DNA from: Sipunculus nudus
Lineage: Eukaryota > Annelida > Sipuncula > Golfingiida > Sipunculidae
Assembly (NCBI GenBank): GCA_026874595.1
Contig: CM049308.1
Coordinates: forward strand, 23,834,367-23,898,366
Direction of reading: 5' to 3'
DNA: 64,000 bases
In this document: positions 38,182 through 50,410 of the stretch, one piece after another
Layout of the letters: each line of letters begins with the position of its first letter
Position numbering within the stretch: the first letter of the stretch is position 1
Made by a program: the position numbers and the translations under genes
The notes under the pieces: model-generated
What the model saw: the letters and a program-made list of their open reading frames with translations, nothing else
Database searches by the model: none
What the model was told of the DNA's origin: nothing

Positions 38182-38429
38182 AGGCACCGCGGTTGAGAAA
38201 ATGTCAAATCATGTTCCACAGTTAAAAAAAAAACACTACACATGACAAGTTGTTTTAAGACATATTTAACACATTGATTTCACAAATTTAGCCTCTTGAC
38301 AGAATTTGTAGGTTATATATCGTCAATGCTGTACATGTTTGTCTCTCACATGCTCTTGATTTTTAAAAACGATCAGATTTGTAAATATATATGTCTTTAG
38401 AACAGTTTTGTAGTTTGGCAAACTGTGTT

Positions 38430-39132
38430 TTCTTTCGGCTTTACAGTTTATAGTACAAGCCAACGTACCGGACTCCATTTCTTTGCAATGACGTTAAAAA
38501 TTACGTTAAAAATGATATAGAAATTTCTACTAACACGAGGTTTACAGTTTTAAAGGCCTAATCTTCTTTATCAATGCGCTATTAATGTTTAATATTAATG
38601 TCAATAATCGACATGGCAAATATTGTTTTCTTACTGGCGCTGCTGTTTATAAAACAGTCATCGTGGCAAAGCGTTGTTTTTCTTACACTATCTTCATTTT
38701 TTGAAACAGTAAACGAGGCAAACCGGTTTTTTTTCTTTATAGGCTCTGCAGATGATAAAATATTCGTGACAAACTATTTATTTCTTTACGGTCTCTGTAG
38801 TTGATTAAGCAGTGGCAAACCTTTAATTTTACGGGATCTTTCCAACAGTAGACATGAGAAACTATTGTTTTCTTCCGACTCTGCATTACACAAACAGTAA
38901 ATGTAACAAACCATTGTTTTCTCGCGGTCTCTGCAGTTTAAAAACAGAAAACGTGAAAACCATTATTTCCCTACGGGCTCTTTAGTTTAAATACAGCTAC
39001 TGTGACAAACCTTTGTTTAGTCTATTTGGCTACCCAAAAACAGAAAACGTGAAAACCATTATTTCCCTACGGGCTCTTTAGTTTAAATACAGCTACTGTG
39101 ACAAACCTTTGTTTAGTCTATTTGGCAACCCA
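38430..39132. repeat. Diverged ~55-bp tandem repeat ending in a 96-bp duplication
   Basis: The blocks ACAGTAAACGTGACAAACC, ATTGTTTTCTTAC and GGTCTCTGCAGTTT recur about a dozen times with heavy divergence. The last part, 38941-39036, is repeated almost without change at 39037-39132. The AAACG-GTGACAAAC core is shared with the 33-bp repeat at 38050. Confidence 0.7.
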
Positions 39133-39589
39133 AGGTAAAGCTATCCAAGGTCTATAGTCATGCACAATTACGGGACTTCACAATGGACGACTCCTAAGAT
39201 ATATTGGATTCTTACCTTATATTCATAAATCAAATATACAGGGGCTCAAATATAGGGGGATGGGGGTATATATCATCCTATTTGATGGCAAGGGGCATGG
39301 TCAATGCAATCATCCCCCCTACTGTCCTGTCCAGAGAATAATATTAATGTAATGCAAATGATATATATTAATCATTAGAATAATAGACTTTGGTTCCATT
39401 TATGAGTGTACTATCAAATATTTAATATATATCTAAACTTATAATGGAAACTTTATAAACCTTATACTTAATTGTAGTATATTTGAAATGTGATTAAGAT
39501 TATATATTCGAAATGAGTCATACATATTATACACTATAAAGGTATTAAACACTATGAACGTTGTTTGAGTGCTTCTGAAAGGAGATTAT

Positions 39590-39845
39590 ATAAATGCGTT
39601 CGTGTGTGTGTTTGTGTTTGTTCACATATAACTCACACTATAGCATGAACAGAATCTCGTGAAATTTCAAGGGCCTTTCTGGAATAGGCCAAGTATGGAC
39701 CGGACAAATTTTGGTGTGGATCTGGAAAATTATCCAGATTCAGAAATGCCATCAAGGAATCTTCACAAATGTATGGTCATTATGCACGAATGAACCTGGG
39801 AATAAGGGCCGAATAAATGAATGCAATGACGACGGCTTTTATTCC
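39590..39845 (-). repeat. ~250-bp interspersed repeat, copy A (reverse orientation)
   Basis: Read on the minus strand it contains ATTCCCAGGTTCATTCGTGC, then TTGGCCTATTCC, GAGATTCTGTTCATG and (CA)n followed by CGAACGC. The same blocks occur in the same order in copies at 40575-40780 and 50411-50690. No coding capacity. Confidence 0.65.
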
Positions 39846-40054
39846 TTAGAATGCTCATTTCTAGTTCATTAATAATTTATATTCGACTCGTGAGAAAAAA
39901 GGTGCTGTGAATTTACAGTCCACATGGCAAACTGTTTTCAAGATAAAGGTGCTCTAAATTAAGATAAATCTATTGGGTACATATTTGCCCTAAAACGTGC
40001 TCTTTATATTTTATATTCGTAGCAAACATTAATTTTTAGGCATACCTCTGCAGT

Positions 40055-40235
40055 CAGAGACAGATCGTGGATATACGAAAAGGGAGAGGGGGGGGGGGGG
40101 GGGGGTCCAACCCAGGAGGACTATTGAAAACCTATAAAAAGGTCCAAAGGTCAGGAAAGGGGGGGGGGGGCGTCCAGGCGTCCAGGGCCATAAAATTTTG
40201 TCTGAAACCCTTAAAAAAGGTCGCTTCGGCAAAAT
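40055..40235. mobile_element. Diverged copy of the GGGGCGGATCC MITE family
   Basis: It shares with the 28255 element the run CCCAGGAGGACTA, then AAAAAGGTCC, AAGGTC, a GTCCAGG block, GTCTGAAA-CCTTAAA and a final GCTTCGGC. Its left end is degenerate and two G-runs (40088-40105 and about 40159-40170) have expanded inside it. No intact right terminal repeat was seen. Confidence 0.55.
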
Positions 40236-40574
40236 GGTCAGTTTTTTTATATAAAATGAGAAACAATAGTTCATAAAAAGAAGGATATGATTTATTTTAA
40301 CAACATAATACTGGTGTTAAAATAGAAAAAAAACTGGTAAAACTTCGCCACAGAAGAAAACGTGTGTGTCAAATGCCGACCTCACATGGCTCATGAGAAA
40401 ATTGATTATGTACACGTTTCTTCAATTGAATTGTTTCCATTTAAAGGCTGGAGGTTGTCTGATTTATCTTTGCAAGCACAACTGACTTCTCTGTGGAAAC
40501 ATAATGAAACCCGACGCATAGACCTCTGCGACAACAAGGTCTGTGGAACAACTAGAAATCAGCATTCCAAAAAA

Positions 40575-40780
40575 TACAAGCCTTAACCATGTGGACATTC
40601 ACAGTTTAATTCGTGCATAAGTGACTGTATGTACCAGTTCCATACCAAAACCTAATCGATTCTTCTTTGACCCGTTCTGGAAATGCCGTGATAATGTCAT
40701 CAGATTTCGTTCATTGTTGTGAACAAACACACACACACCATCACACACACGAACGGGAATGAACGCATAACCCCCTGGCG
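40575..40780 (+). repeat. ~250-bp interspersed repeat, copy B
   Basis: It shares ATTCGTGCATAAGTGACT (40609-40626), CGATTCTTCWTTG, the CCCGTTCTGGAAATG region, TTCGTTCATTGTTGTGA, a (CA)n block and GAACGGGAATGAACGCATA with copies A and C. Confidence 0.65.
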
Positions 40781-40924
40781 TAGGCAATAAACCATATACC
40801 GGTACGTTGTTGATTTATTACCATTAATAATTAAGATTAAAAGATCCATATTTCCCCTTTGTACAAATGCATCACGTGGCATGATGGTTTCTGTAACTAA
40901 TGGCGCTAGACTCGTTTTTCTTAG

Positions 40925-41410
40925 CCGGTGAAGCGATTTCAGATTATCCCCCACTTCAAATTACCGGGGGGGGGGGCATAATTTACAGGGGTTATCTCAA
41001 ATTCAACGTCAGATGACCCCCATGGAAATTTAAAAACTGTTTAGGATTAACTCCTATATTTCAGACCCCCCCCCCCCTCCGGGAAACAAACAATTGTTTC
41101 TTTGAGTTTTTTCACCTAAAATAACTGTATTTTCTCTCATCTTGATATCTCAATCAGGTTGAATCTTGGAATATCTTATGATCGTATGAGTCTGAGTCAA
41201 CATGAATACAATTATCAATATAATTATCATTTTCCGACCATTTCATATATCAAATATTTTTTTCCAGGGTTTTATCATTTATCTTAATCAGTTAATTTGA
41301 ATTTAAATTTAAAATTGTAATTAAAAATAAAGTTCAGGCTACCCTTGGGTAATCCAGAAATTTATTTTAGTTTTAGGTGGGGGGCCGGGAGGGGGGGGGG
41401 GGTAACCTTA
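40925..41410. mobile_element. ~480-bp interspersed element with G-tract ends (CGATTTCAGATTA family)
   Basis: It starts with GCGATTTCAGATTAT (40933-40947) followed by TACC and G11. It ends with GGCTACCCTTGGGTAATCC, TTTTAG and a G12 run at 41391-41402. The right end read in reverse (ATTTCTGGATTACCC) resembles the left end, suggesting degenerate inverted termini. The interior matches the copy at 18928-19520 around ACTGTATTTT and GGTTKAATCTT. No coding capacity. Confidence 0.5.
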
Positions 41411-42156
41411 AGTCATTACTGTCTCCATGTACAAATAAATCCACGTGTTAATACGTTTGCACGAGCTGGTGAGCAGGTGTGCTGCAAGTAGAGTGAGATT
41501 CAGCTAATGACAGATATACAGATGGGGCCGTAAATGTAACAATGATGCCACTATTTGTCAAATTAGCCAAGAATCTAGGATCATTGAAACCTGCTCTGAT
41601 GGAACTTTACACCACTTACATCGGGAAGGTAAGAAATGCCAATGGCCGTTGATGTGAAGCATTGTGTAAGTTTAGCTCGGTAATATTTCATGACAATCTG
41701 CCAGCTCCTTGGCTTTTCATTGCCACTCCAAGCATTCAAAATTAATATGGTAGTGTACTCTTCCTAATGGCTAAGGATGTTAGGAGTCCAAATTCCTTAG
41801 TGTTACATGACATTATTGATTGGCGTTTTTTGGAACATAATGTGGTAGTAATATAATCCTTTGTAAAATAAAACACTGCCTTTGAGAATGAGTATTATTT
41901 CAATTTCAGACAGTAATTGGATTAATGAAAAGTTTATTCCATTTCAATTGTGTTATTTGATAATAATGTCTTGGTGTCTGCATCAAGATTAAATTGTTTA
42001 TTACTATATTACATAACAGATGCTGACCATTTATCAATAGATACCCTGGATGTCTGATCTGTCCAATGTCGTCACTATATGTTCACCTGTTTGTGGATTA
42101 CCGTTTGGATATAACCTAGCTGGGTAATACCAACAGGCGGGATGTTCTTTGAAGAG

Positions 42157-42290
42157 CAGGGGCGGATCCAGGATTAAGGAAAATGAGGGGGTCTAATGGG
42201 GGTCCGGAAAAAGGGGTCGCAAAAAAACGGTCCCAAACACTAAAAAAAAGGTTGCGACGGCTAAAAAATAAGGGGGAGGGACTCTGGACA
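42157..42290. mobile_element. 3'-truncated copy of the GGGGCGGATCC MITE family
   Basis: It begins with an intact CAGGGGCGGATCCAGGA terminal repeat and keeps the GGTCC, GGTTGCGACGGCTAAAAA and GGGACTCTGGA blocks. The expected inverted right end is missing, so the copy is truncated. Confidence 0.6.
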
Positions 42291-42719
42291 AAAGGCCGAG
42301 TTCAGCTCAAGCCAGTAGAGAAATTATTTTAAGAATAACCGAAGACATACCTGTTTGTGCAATATTTTGACTAAACCAATAAGCATAAAGACGTCTGCTT
42401 ACTATAATTTCATTAGATGAGGGCGTGGTCAGATGCAGAGTGTTCCTCCGGGTTCTACTTGGAAGATACCGGTCTATCGGCCATCATATTCTCTCCGCAG
42501 AAAGTTTACTAGTTTCAGACTGCCCTCGGAGTACTATCCTTTCGTAATTCCGTGGCCTTAACAAACCGAAACCGCACATTAAAGTTTCAAAACATTTAAC
42601 CTGGTGTCGCCCGGATAATTGTGTTATGACTGCAAATGCTTTTAATAATATTGACCTTAGTTCACTTTATGTCCTCATTTTAACTGAATAAAGAAGCCTT
42701 TTAAACACTGGATTCACAC

Positions 42720-42720
42720 A

Positions 42721-42797
<77 letters not shown>

Positions 42798-42874
42798 TGT
42801 ATATATATATAAAGTATAAGCATTATTATTATTTTATTATTATTATTATTATTATTTTTATTAATAATAATAAA
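42720..42874. repeat. (AT)n followed by (ATT)n
   Basis: AT array with AAA and TTTG breaks to 42811, then ATT units from 42821. Confidence 0.96.
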
Positions 42875-43239
42875 GGAAGGCTGTCCACTTATCTCTTCTT
42901 GAATCAATAAACCCCTCCATGCAATATTACTGGACACGTCCCTGCTTTGTATAATTATACACGTACATAGCTTTATTGGGAAAATATAAAAGAGCAATGC
43001 CTGGTTACTCAGTCACCTGGTGAAAATAATTGGCAAATATGTTTCTTGCGAAAACGTATGATTAAAGCCTGGTTGTGCGAGTTAGTCAACATGTGTTGAA
43101 GACAATGTATTTGATAAAGCCACCTGCCTAGTTGCAGATGGTTTAAGATTAAAACCTCCAATAAGTTCGTGTCACGGGGAAGATGGGGCCTGATAAAAAC
43201 ACGGATCTGTTTCATCTTCGGCAATACGCCTATTTAGTA

Positions 43240-43880
43240 GCTGTCAACTAATGATCATAATTCAAAATCTGCTTGTGCGACCATCGGACAGCAGGAGGAA
43301 ACCGAAGCGTTTGTCTTCCTTAGTCTTTCCCCGCGGCATCGTGTGGTATGACTCGTTTACAAATTGGCCAGGCGAGCTTGTTTTTGCCGAATTTAAACCG
43401 CGAGCGAAGCTGCGTCAAAATGGCGTACACCATTCAAGCAATCTTTGGTTTTGTCTGCCCTGTGTCGGGCCGGACAGGCGGACAAAGAATAAAGTATTGC
43501 CACTTGGGTACAATTAGCAACTTGACACTAGTTTCAGTGCGGACAAACTGCTTCTATGGAGAAAGGCCCCCTGCTTGCCATTGTCGTTGCCTTCTAAAGT
43601 AAGCGATCACGGATGAAACCGTTACCAAATTATGAACCTGGGCATCCGCTTTTTTAAGCCAACATGCGTATAAACTGATCCATAAATTGAAGACATTGAC
43701 AGGGTTGGGAAAAAGGGGCTCTTTGCCTAGCTGTCACATGACTTGGCTTCTTGCAACAGGGTGATCACTCCCAGAGTGCTTTATTATTAAATTCGCTTCT
43801 TTTCCACATAATTGTGACATCAGCCTCGTTGTGAATTACAGACCCAGGCTTTTCCCGCCTAATGGCATATAAAGTTGGAT
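43240..43880. promoter_or_regulatory. GC-richer island, candidate enhancer
   Basis: Unique CpG-containing sequence between AT-rich flanks with CAATTAG (43511-43517), TAATGATCATAATT near 43247 and a TATAAAG at the right edge. Open frames here (61-88 codons) show no recognisable domain. Confidence 0.3.
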
Positions 43881-44144
43881 CAAAAGCCCCATGCTGCACA
43901 TAAAAGGATATTTGATATTAGTTGATCAAATAATTATACACAGATAGCATCCTAATCAGAAAACATGTACATTTGATATAGAATAATCATACACAGTCCC
44001 GCAGTGAATATGTAATTCAGGAAGTCTCAGTCATTGAGGTGGTTATCGTCTGCCCATAAGATCGTCTGCTCACACTCAAACTTTTTCCCTATGGTTATGT
44101 TCGAGTTGACCGAAACTACAATAAAACATATTTGCGTTCTTTTA

Positions 44145-44147
<3 letters not shown>

Positions 44148-44194
<47 letters not shown>

Positions 44195-44195
44195 A

Positions 44196-44252
<57 letters not shown>
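44148..44252. repeat. (TA)n microsatellite, left of the hairpin
   Basis: About 105 bases with small AAA and CAT interruptions. Confidence 0.97.
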
Positions 44253-44255
<3 letters not shown>

Positions 44256-44275
44256 GCTGGTTCATGGTTTAAAGA

Positions 44276-44331
44276 TGAAAAGGGTATACACAGAAAAGTC
44301 GCTGTCAGTGAACCGACTTTTCTGTGTATTC

Positions 44332-44335
<4 letters not shown>
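44276..44335. other. Strong hairpin between two (TA)n arrays
   Basis: ATACACAGAAAAGTCG (44286-44301) and CGACTTTTCTGTGTAT (44314-44329) are perfect inverted copies with a 12-base loop. After one mismatch five more pairs form outward (44280-44284 with 44331-44335), a stem of about 22 bp. The hairpin is flanked by (TA)n arrays that could extend it. Confidence 0.7.

Positions 44336-44392
<57 letters not shown>
44335..44392. repeat. (TA)n microsatellite, right of the hairpin
   Basis: Uninterrupted TA run of 58 bases. Confidence 0.97.
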
Positions 44393-44394
<2 letters not shown>

Positions 44395-46089
44395 ATATGT
44401 TATATGTATGCGGGGGATATACTATGATCAATATGTGAAAATTATATTGGAAACCAACGTTCGCTTATCGTGAAGTGTGGACAGTATTTCACACATGCAT
44501 TCAAATTGAGTATTCTATGAATTAATTCACAAAAAAAATGGTTAAACCCAGAAAAGTATGCTGAAGTAACACTTAACCTACTTCTCCTTATCACAGACAC
44601 ATTGGCATCTTAATACACATTGGCATCTTTAATGGTTGGTTGTACATTCTGCACCATTTAAACAAATATTGGTATAAAAGGTAAGAGTTTTGTTCCTAAC
44701 CCATTCAGAATACGGTGTATGTGTAAATGTGTGTATTTTCTACACTTTCATATTCGAAGTACTCATCAAAACAGGTTAGTAGGTGGTTATGTATTTTCAT
44801 AATATTTCCATGTTGAATATAACAAGACTTATATTAATATTTTTACCTTTCTTATACATAACCATAAGCACATATTTATTTGCAATATTGGCCTTTTTCT
44901 CTTTGGCTATTTCCTCTTTGAATCACCTTTATCATAATTATATAATCTGATTTTATTTTATCTTTTGATATATCATTTATTGATGATATTAATATATTAA
45001 TTTAAATATTATTAATACAATTAAATATGATGCGATAACGTATGACATTCTTAGATATAATATCCTGTTCATTCTATAATATAATATTTCATAATATTAT
45101 ATAGTTTAATATATTTCATTTAAATTTAATTTATGATTAAATATGTATCTAATATTATATTCCTTAAGACATGCTAAGTAAATATAACTTTAACTGTAAT
45201 TTGATTACAGCAGAATCATTATTTTTATGTTTTCCCCACAACAGTTTCTGTAATTAAGAATTAATTGGAAAATCTAACAAATATTCTTCGTAGCATAATA
45301 GTTCAAATGTTATTATATATTTTAATGGAATATCCTAATGACAATATTCCTCATCGCAATTTACTTGTAATTTCTCATTTGGCATATTCTGTTTTCATGT
45401 TCGACACTTTAAAAGCTTATGAAATATAAATTCCGCCTCTTTCTTGAAATAAACAAATGTGATATTAGGTGGTAACTGATTATCATAATGTTGGCATATT
45501 ATATATAAATAAACAATTTCAAACACAAGAACATATTTTTTATTTATCCTTTTTAATCAATTTACTTAAAACACAAAAGTGATACACACAAACACACATA
45601 TATAAATATATATCCTATTTAACATATAATTATGTAAATCTGTAAGTTAATTTTACTCTCATTCATCATTTATACAAGCTCGATAGCTGTTTTATGATTC
45701 CCAATTTATTGCTAATACCGGGCATTTCTGCAGCGGAGAATTTATAACCAATAAAATTACAATATTTTGAAGGAAATTCCTCAAGGGTTATGAATACACT
45801 TTACACGCAAGTCAGTGGTGCATGTAGGTATTGATAAGAAATGTGGGCGGCTCCTAAATTAGCAAAAAGGCAAAATATTTTCAGTAACCCGAGCGCCAGC
45901 TAATTAGCACCAACGTCACTAGGTGTGATCATCAAGAGAGCCATGAAGCGGAAATAGATAACCATGTGATCATGCGCACTAAGGATTCCGATATTGTATT
46001 AAACTAAATTGCCGAGGCGATTGATACAAATCTAAGGAGGCTTGGTAAGGAGTTATCGCTTAAATCTCTGGCTTAGAAGACAAAAATCA
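44393..46089. other. Very AT-rich spacer
   Basis: Among the most AT-rich unique parts of the window (especially 44850-45660); nothing recognised in it. Confidence 0.6.
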
Positions 46090-46960
46090 TGCACTAAACA
46101 TCGTCATGCCGTCTGCTTAACAGTTTGGCGCCATGTCGTGGGAACCTTGATTTTGTCCGTCACGTGAGGGTGTTTATCTATTTAGTGCGGGATTATTATG
46201 GCGGCTTCTATAAGAGTTACGTTGATAGCGATCTTATGCTGTCTAACAGGCTACAGCCTACAGGTGAACAGCCTGAAACAGAATGGCCGGGGCGTGGACG
46301 GCATCCCTAATCTAAAAGAACGATCAAAACACTATCTTCCTAAATGAACAACATATCGTCCAGTAGGGCACTAATATCATTTTCCGCATCTTGTTCAGTG
46401 TTTGATCAGGGGACAGGTTTTTCACAAATTGGACGAGCATATTGTCCGGGGCCAATTTGCCATGCCTAATTCGTTAATGCAATTAGCAGAGCATTAAGCT
46501 GCATGCAGGCGCGTCCATAGTGACAAATCTGCTTGCTGACAAGCGGGAGCTATTGTGTTGCGTTGACACGGGGTCTTAACGCCACCAAATGCTTATATAG
46601 CATCCCTGGCCTTGTATATGAATGTAATACCGCACCGGAGGGTAGCAGTTCCATAGGAAGACTGTGGCGCTTTAGTAGTCCGGAGAAGCACACCTGCTTT
46701 CAGGGCCCTCAGGTGACCCGGATGGAGCCTATCATGTCAATTAACGCAGCCTGATTGTCGCGTGTCGTTAGTGTCATCTCGATGCTCTCGGCGAAAAGCA
46801 TCTTCTCTAGTCCCCCAAGAAACTACCCTAATGGATGAACGCAGCAACCCCGCTCCGGTCTTAGGCACATTATCCTCTGGTGTTGCATTGCGTGCAGCGA
46901 CAGCCGCCTAGAACATCACCAAATTGGTTTTGAAACCATCTGTGTATATAAGCATAGACC
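46090..46960. promoter_or_regulatory. GC-richer island with clustered TAAT sites, candidate enhancer
   Basis: Four homeodomain cores fall within about 30 bases: TAAT (46467-46470), TTAAT (46474-46478), CAATTAG (46480-46486) and ATTAA (46493-46497). The flanking sequence is unique, CpG-containing and free of simple repeats. No domain-bearing frame. Confidence 0.35.
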
Positions 46961-47334
46961 ATTGAAAAGGTAAAACGAGTGATTTCAACATATCACGGAG
47001 GGACCATTAAAGCTCACTATTTTCAGATAGCGTGCTTGCGGAGTTCAGAATTAATGGAACTGAAAGCGTTGTTAGCATATTCTCATTGATCTAAATGATA
47101 ACGACCAGGATGGCTTAAAATGGGATTTTTATATATTATCTAATTTCAGGAAATATCATGTTACATTTTTTGCATGTAATCATTAGCTTACAAAACAAAA
47201 TGATATTTAATTAATAAAATAAAACAAAAAATATGATACGATATAATTAAATATAGATTAACATATAATTATAAATTTACATAATACATTTTAATATAAT
47301 ATAAAATACTATAATGTAATATAATATAATAAAA

Positions 47335-47335
<1 letters not shown>

Positions 47336-47370
<35 letters not shown>
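47336..47370. repeat. (TAA)n microsatellite
   Basis: About 12 TAA units after a region of ATAAT repeats. Confidence 0.95.
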
Positions 47371-47371
<1 letters not shown>

Positions 47372-48139
47372 GGGGTGTCAAGGTAACGCCACGTTTAATT
47401 ATTAATCAGTGTCCATATAATGCGATACCATGTTTCTATCATGGAATGAAATGATTCGTAACTGCCATAGCCAACTGAATGAGACGTAACATTCGGGTTG
47501 GCGAATTTATAAAGGGTCGATGTTATATTAAAACTTGTATACATGAAAATTTTTGCGTTTTCAATTTTTCATTTTTGTATAACATTTATTTCGTCGAACC
47601 CACCCTGACTGTTTATATTTCTTGTTCAATTGTCAAGCGTTGTATTTCGACATTTCCATTTATCTAGCATTTCAATCGAATGACTATATCATGCTAGTAT
47701 ATATCAGTGCTACACGTAATCACAATCATTTGAAAAAAAATGAGAGACAAATTGAATTAAAAGTTTGCTAAATTGATTTGATATTAGATTTCTTCATCAA
47801 ACATGCAATCAAACATAGTGGTTTGCTGACCAGAAAGTAGAAAAGTGAATCATATATGGATACCACCTGAAACAATTTCTAAGTTTTCAATGTGTGCATG
47901 AGACAGTTAAGGAGAAAAAACTCTAGGAAATGTAATCACTTTGAAGATTATGAATATAATACAATCACAAAAACCTCGGTACCTTCTACTTTAAATATAC
48001 CATATGATGGCAAAAAGCAATCCAATTTTAAGTCGGGGAAAATGAACGGCTGGCAAATCCAGTTTTGCTTGCACACGATGTGTTAAAAGACAAAAATTAA
48101 ACTAACCATACGGAGCAAATAAAACTTAAGTCTTTTGTC

Positions 48140-48500
48140 GCATCCTTTTTATAGCTACATGGTGTTTTGGATGAACCTGAAGTTATCAGACAGGAAAGGG
48201 CCTTCTCCTGCAATATGACAGGAAAAACTCACCAAATGAGCTCACGGAGTCCTGCGGGAAACCCTAGGACCGTCTCTGTTCCCCCTTGGGATTGGGTGCG
48301 AGGCCGAGGGACGTTTGACATGCAGTTTGGCCCCGGGCAGGTTGTTACTGTATTACCCTGAAGAAAAAGACACCTGTCACATTAGTACTTCCCAATCCAA
48401 TTAATTCCGTATTAAAAATTATCCTTATTGTAGTTTTTAATCAAGAATGGGCACGCAGACGAGATACGGAGGAGAAAAACCTTACCGCCAAAGGCTATTT
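48140..48500. promoter_or_regulatory. GC-richer island, candidate regulatory element
   Basis: Unique sequence of raised GC with CCAATTAATTCC near 48395-48410, between AT-rich flanks. A 64-codon open frame (48167-48361) crosses it but resembles no known family. Confidence 0.22.
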
Positions 48501-49139
48501 CTTGTGCCCCTTAAGTTGATTGTGTACAGTGTTTGTCTCTGCTTGTCTTTTCTTTTTAACAAGGTGTGATTAGATAAAGGTACTTTAATTCATATTTTTG
48601 TTTATTTAAACATTTTGCACGTATGTTTTGTTCCGAAAGAACATGCATGCAATTATTCGCTCGTTTCCACTTAATTTTGATAGAACGGAAATTGCCAATT
48701 TGATTTGATGTTTTCACATAATGAAAAATGCATAAAAACGCACTTCGTGTCATTTTTATAAACTTTGAAATATTTTACGTTTGGACGACCACAGGGTTAA
48801 CTTGTGCAAGTAATCTACTTCGTCGTTATAATATTATTCATTTTAGCATTCATTCAATAACACGCCCAGTTATCAATTGTCAGTTAATCATATAAAATAG
48901 TACATGCAGGCGGTTGACGCTAACATGTGTAAACGTGAACACCTAATTGAATCTGCAATTCTATGAAAAGAGATTTAAAGGCCAATGGCCGGCTGCTAAA
49001 TAAATCTTTCAAAAGAATTGAATCTGAAATTTCGAATGAATCATATGTTAGTCTAAATAATAAAATGTATTATTACGCCTACATGGAAAATCGATAACAC
49101 GCATAAATTTAATATATCTGCTGAACACTTCAATGTTCA

Positions 49140-49440
49140 ATGAAGACAAGGTTTAGAAGTAAGAACACTGTGAAGACAGTAAATTTGTTTTAAAGAAGAT
49201 TTGTATTGTGGTTATTTGTTCCAACTAAATTTGAACTAAAATAATTTGAAGAAGCTGAATCAAATAACGTTTCCTTTGTAATTTGTAACTTCTTTGTAAA
49301 CAAACAAGAAAGGTTTTGCAGTGAGTAAACCATGTAGATTCGTAAATTTGTTTTAAAGAAATTTTTTTTATCGTGGATATTGGTTGACAAAATAAATTTG
49401 AACCAAAACAGTTTAAAGAAGCTGAATATATTATACAGTT
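49140..49440. repeat. ~162-bp diverged tandem duplication
   Basis: GTAAATTTGTTTTAAAGAA, AAATTTGAACYAAAA and GAAGAAGCTGAAT-type blocks at 49179-49262 recur in order 162 bases later at 49341-49430. Confidence 0.6.
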
Positions 49441-49869
49441 TCGTCATACTTAAACATATGGTCAATATAATAAATTAATAATTTCCTATTTTACTATGGG
49501 AGAATAAACTGAGCCTAGCACAAATTGATATTAAAAAATCTTATATCACATTGAGAGCTGAATCAATAAGATATTTTAACCAATATTTTGAGAATACAGA
49601 TATTTTACATCCGATTAAGACGGTCGTGTACTTGGACTTAAAGAAGTTAACGTCGTATTTGCCACCACATAAATAAGTCGTAATTGTCTAATTACTCAAA
49701 TCAAATGAGACATATATTATTAGTGTTTTAAACTGGATAACTTTTTTCAAATTAAAATATCTGGAGAAGTTTAGTAAAGTGTTGTTATGGTGTCCTTTTA
49801 CTAATATCGTCTTCTTTGTGACATTACAATAGCTATATATCACATATATAGCTATCTAACAATCCGTAG

Positions 49870-50165
49870 CAAAATTGAATGATCGTAGGAGTATCGTCCA
49901 CAAGTCGCAGATCAATCGTGGAAATATCGTACCAGTATTTCAGACGTCGTCACGGAGCCGTGAACATTCTTAAAAGTGTCGTGTCATATCGTGCTGGCTT
50001 CGTGTCACTGTCGTAGCCAATCGTACTGGCATCGTACTCCTTTCGTACAATATCGTGGTCGTGATGGAATTTTTATCACTCGACAGGCCGATTTGCCACG
50101 AATCGCCACGAATTCAACATCGTGGCGATTCGGCGTCAAATTCGTGAAAGTGGGAACGGGGCTTT
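49870..50165. repeat. Degenerate short-period repeat with TATCGT/TCGT phasing
   Basis: From 49881 to about 50070 TCGT occurs about 14 times at roughly 10-20-base steps (ATCGTAGG, TATCGTCC, AATCGTGG, TATCGTACC and so on). A CpG-rich tail follows with a local inverted repeat around CCACGAATCGCCACGAAT and CGTGGCGATTCGGCG. Confidence 0.5.
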
Positions 50166-50410
50166 AATGTGTTGTAATAACTAGGTATATGCAATCACTT
50201 ATCATAAATGCGTCTGAGCGATAATGGGGACTCGGCTATGGAGGGTACGACTTTGGGAATAAGGTCAAGGTCAAAAATGAATGCAAAGAATAATAAGATA
50301 GATTTTTCTTTTTCAAATCGGTGGTATTGCTTTCCGGGGACCTAAGAGGGGCCACCCACCTGAAGAAGAAAAAAATATGGTTATAGAAATAAACTAAAAA
50401 TGTGCGTTTT

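Noticed and set aside
44027-44431. 134-codon minus-strand open frame rich in YIYI
   Set aside because: It is the translation of (TA)n arrays; the same applies to frames at 10976-11278, 30768-31055, 32165-32410 and 42701-42997.
48167-48361. 64-codon open frame in a GC-richer island
   Set aside because: Short, no known domain, and island composition alone explains the lack of stops.
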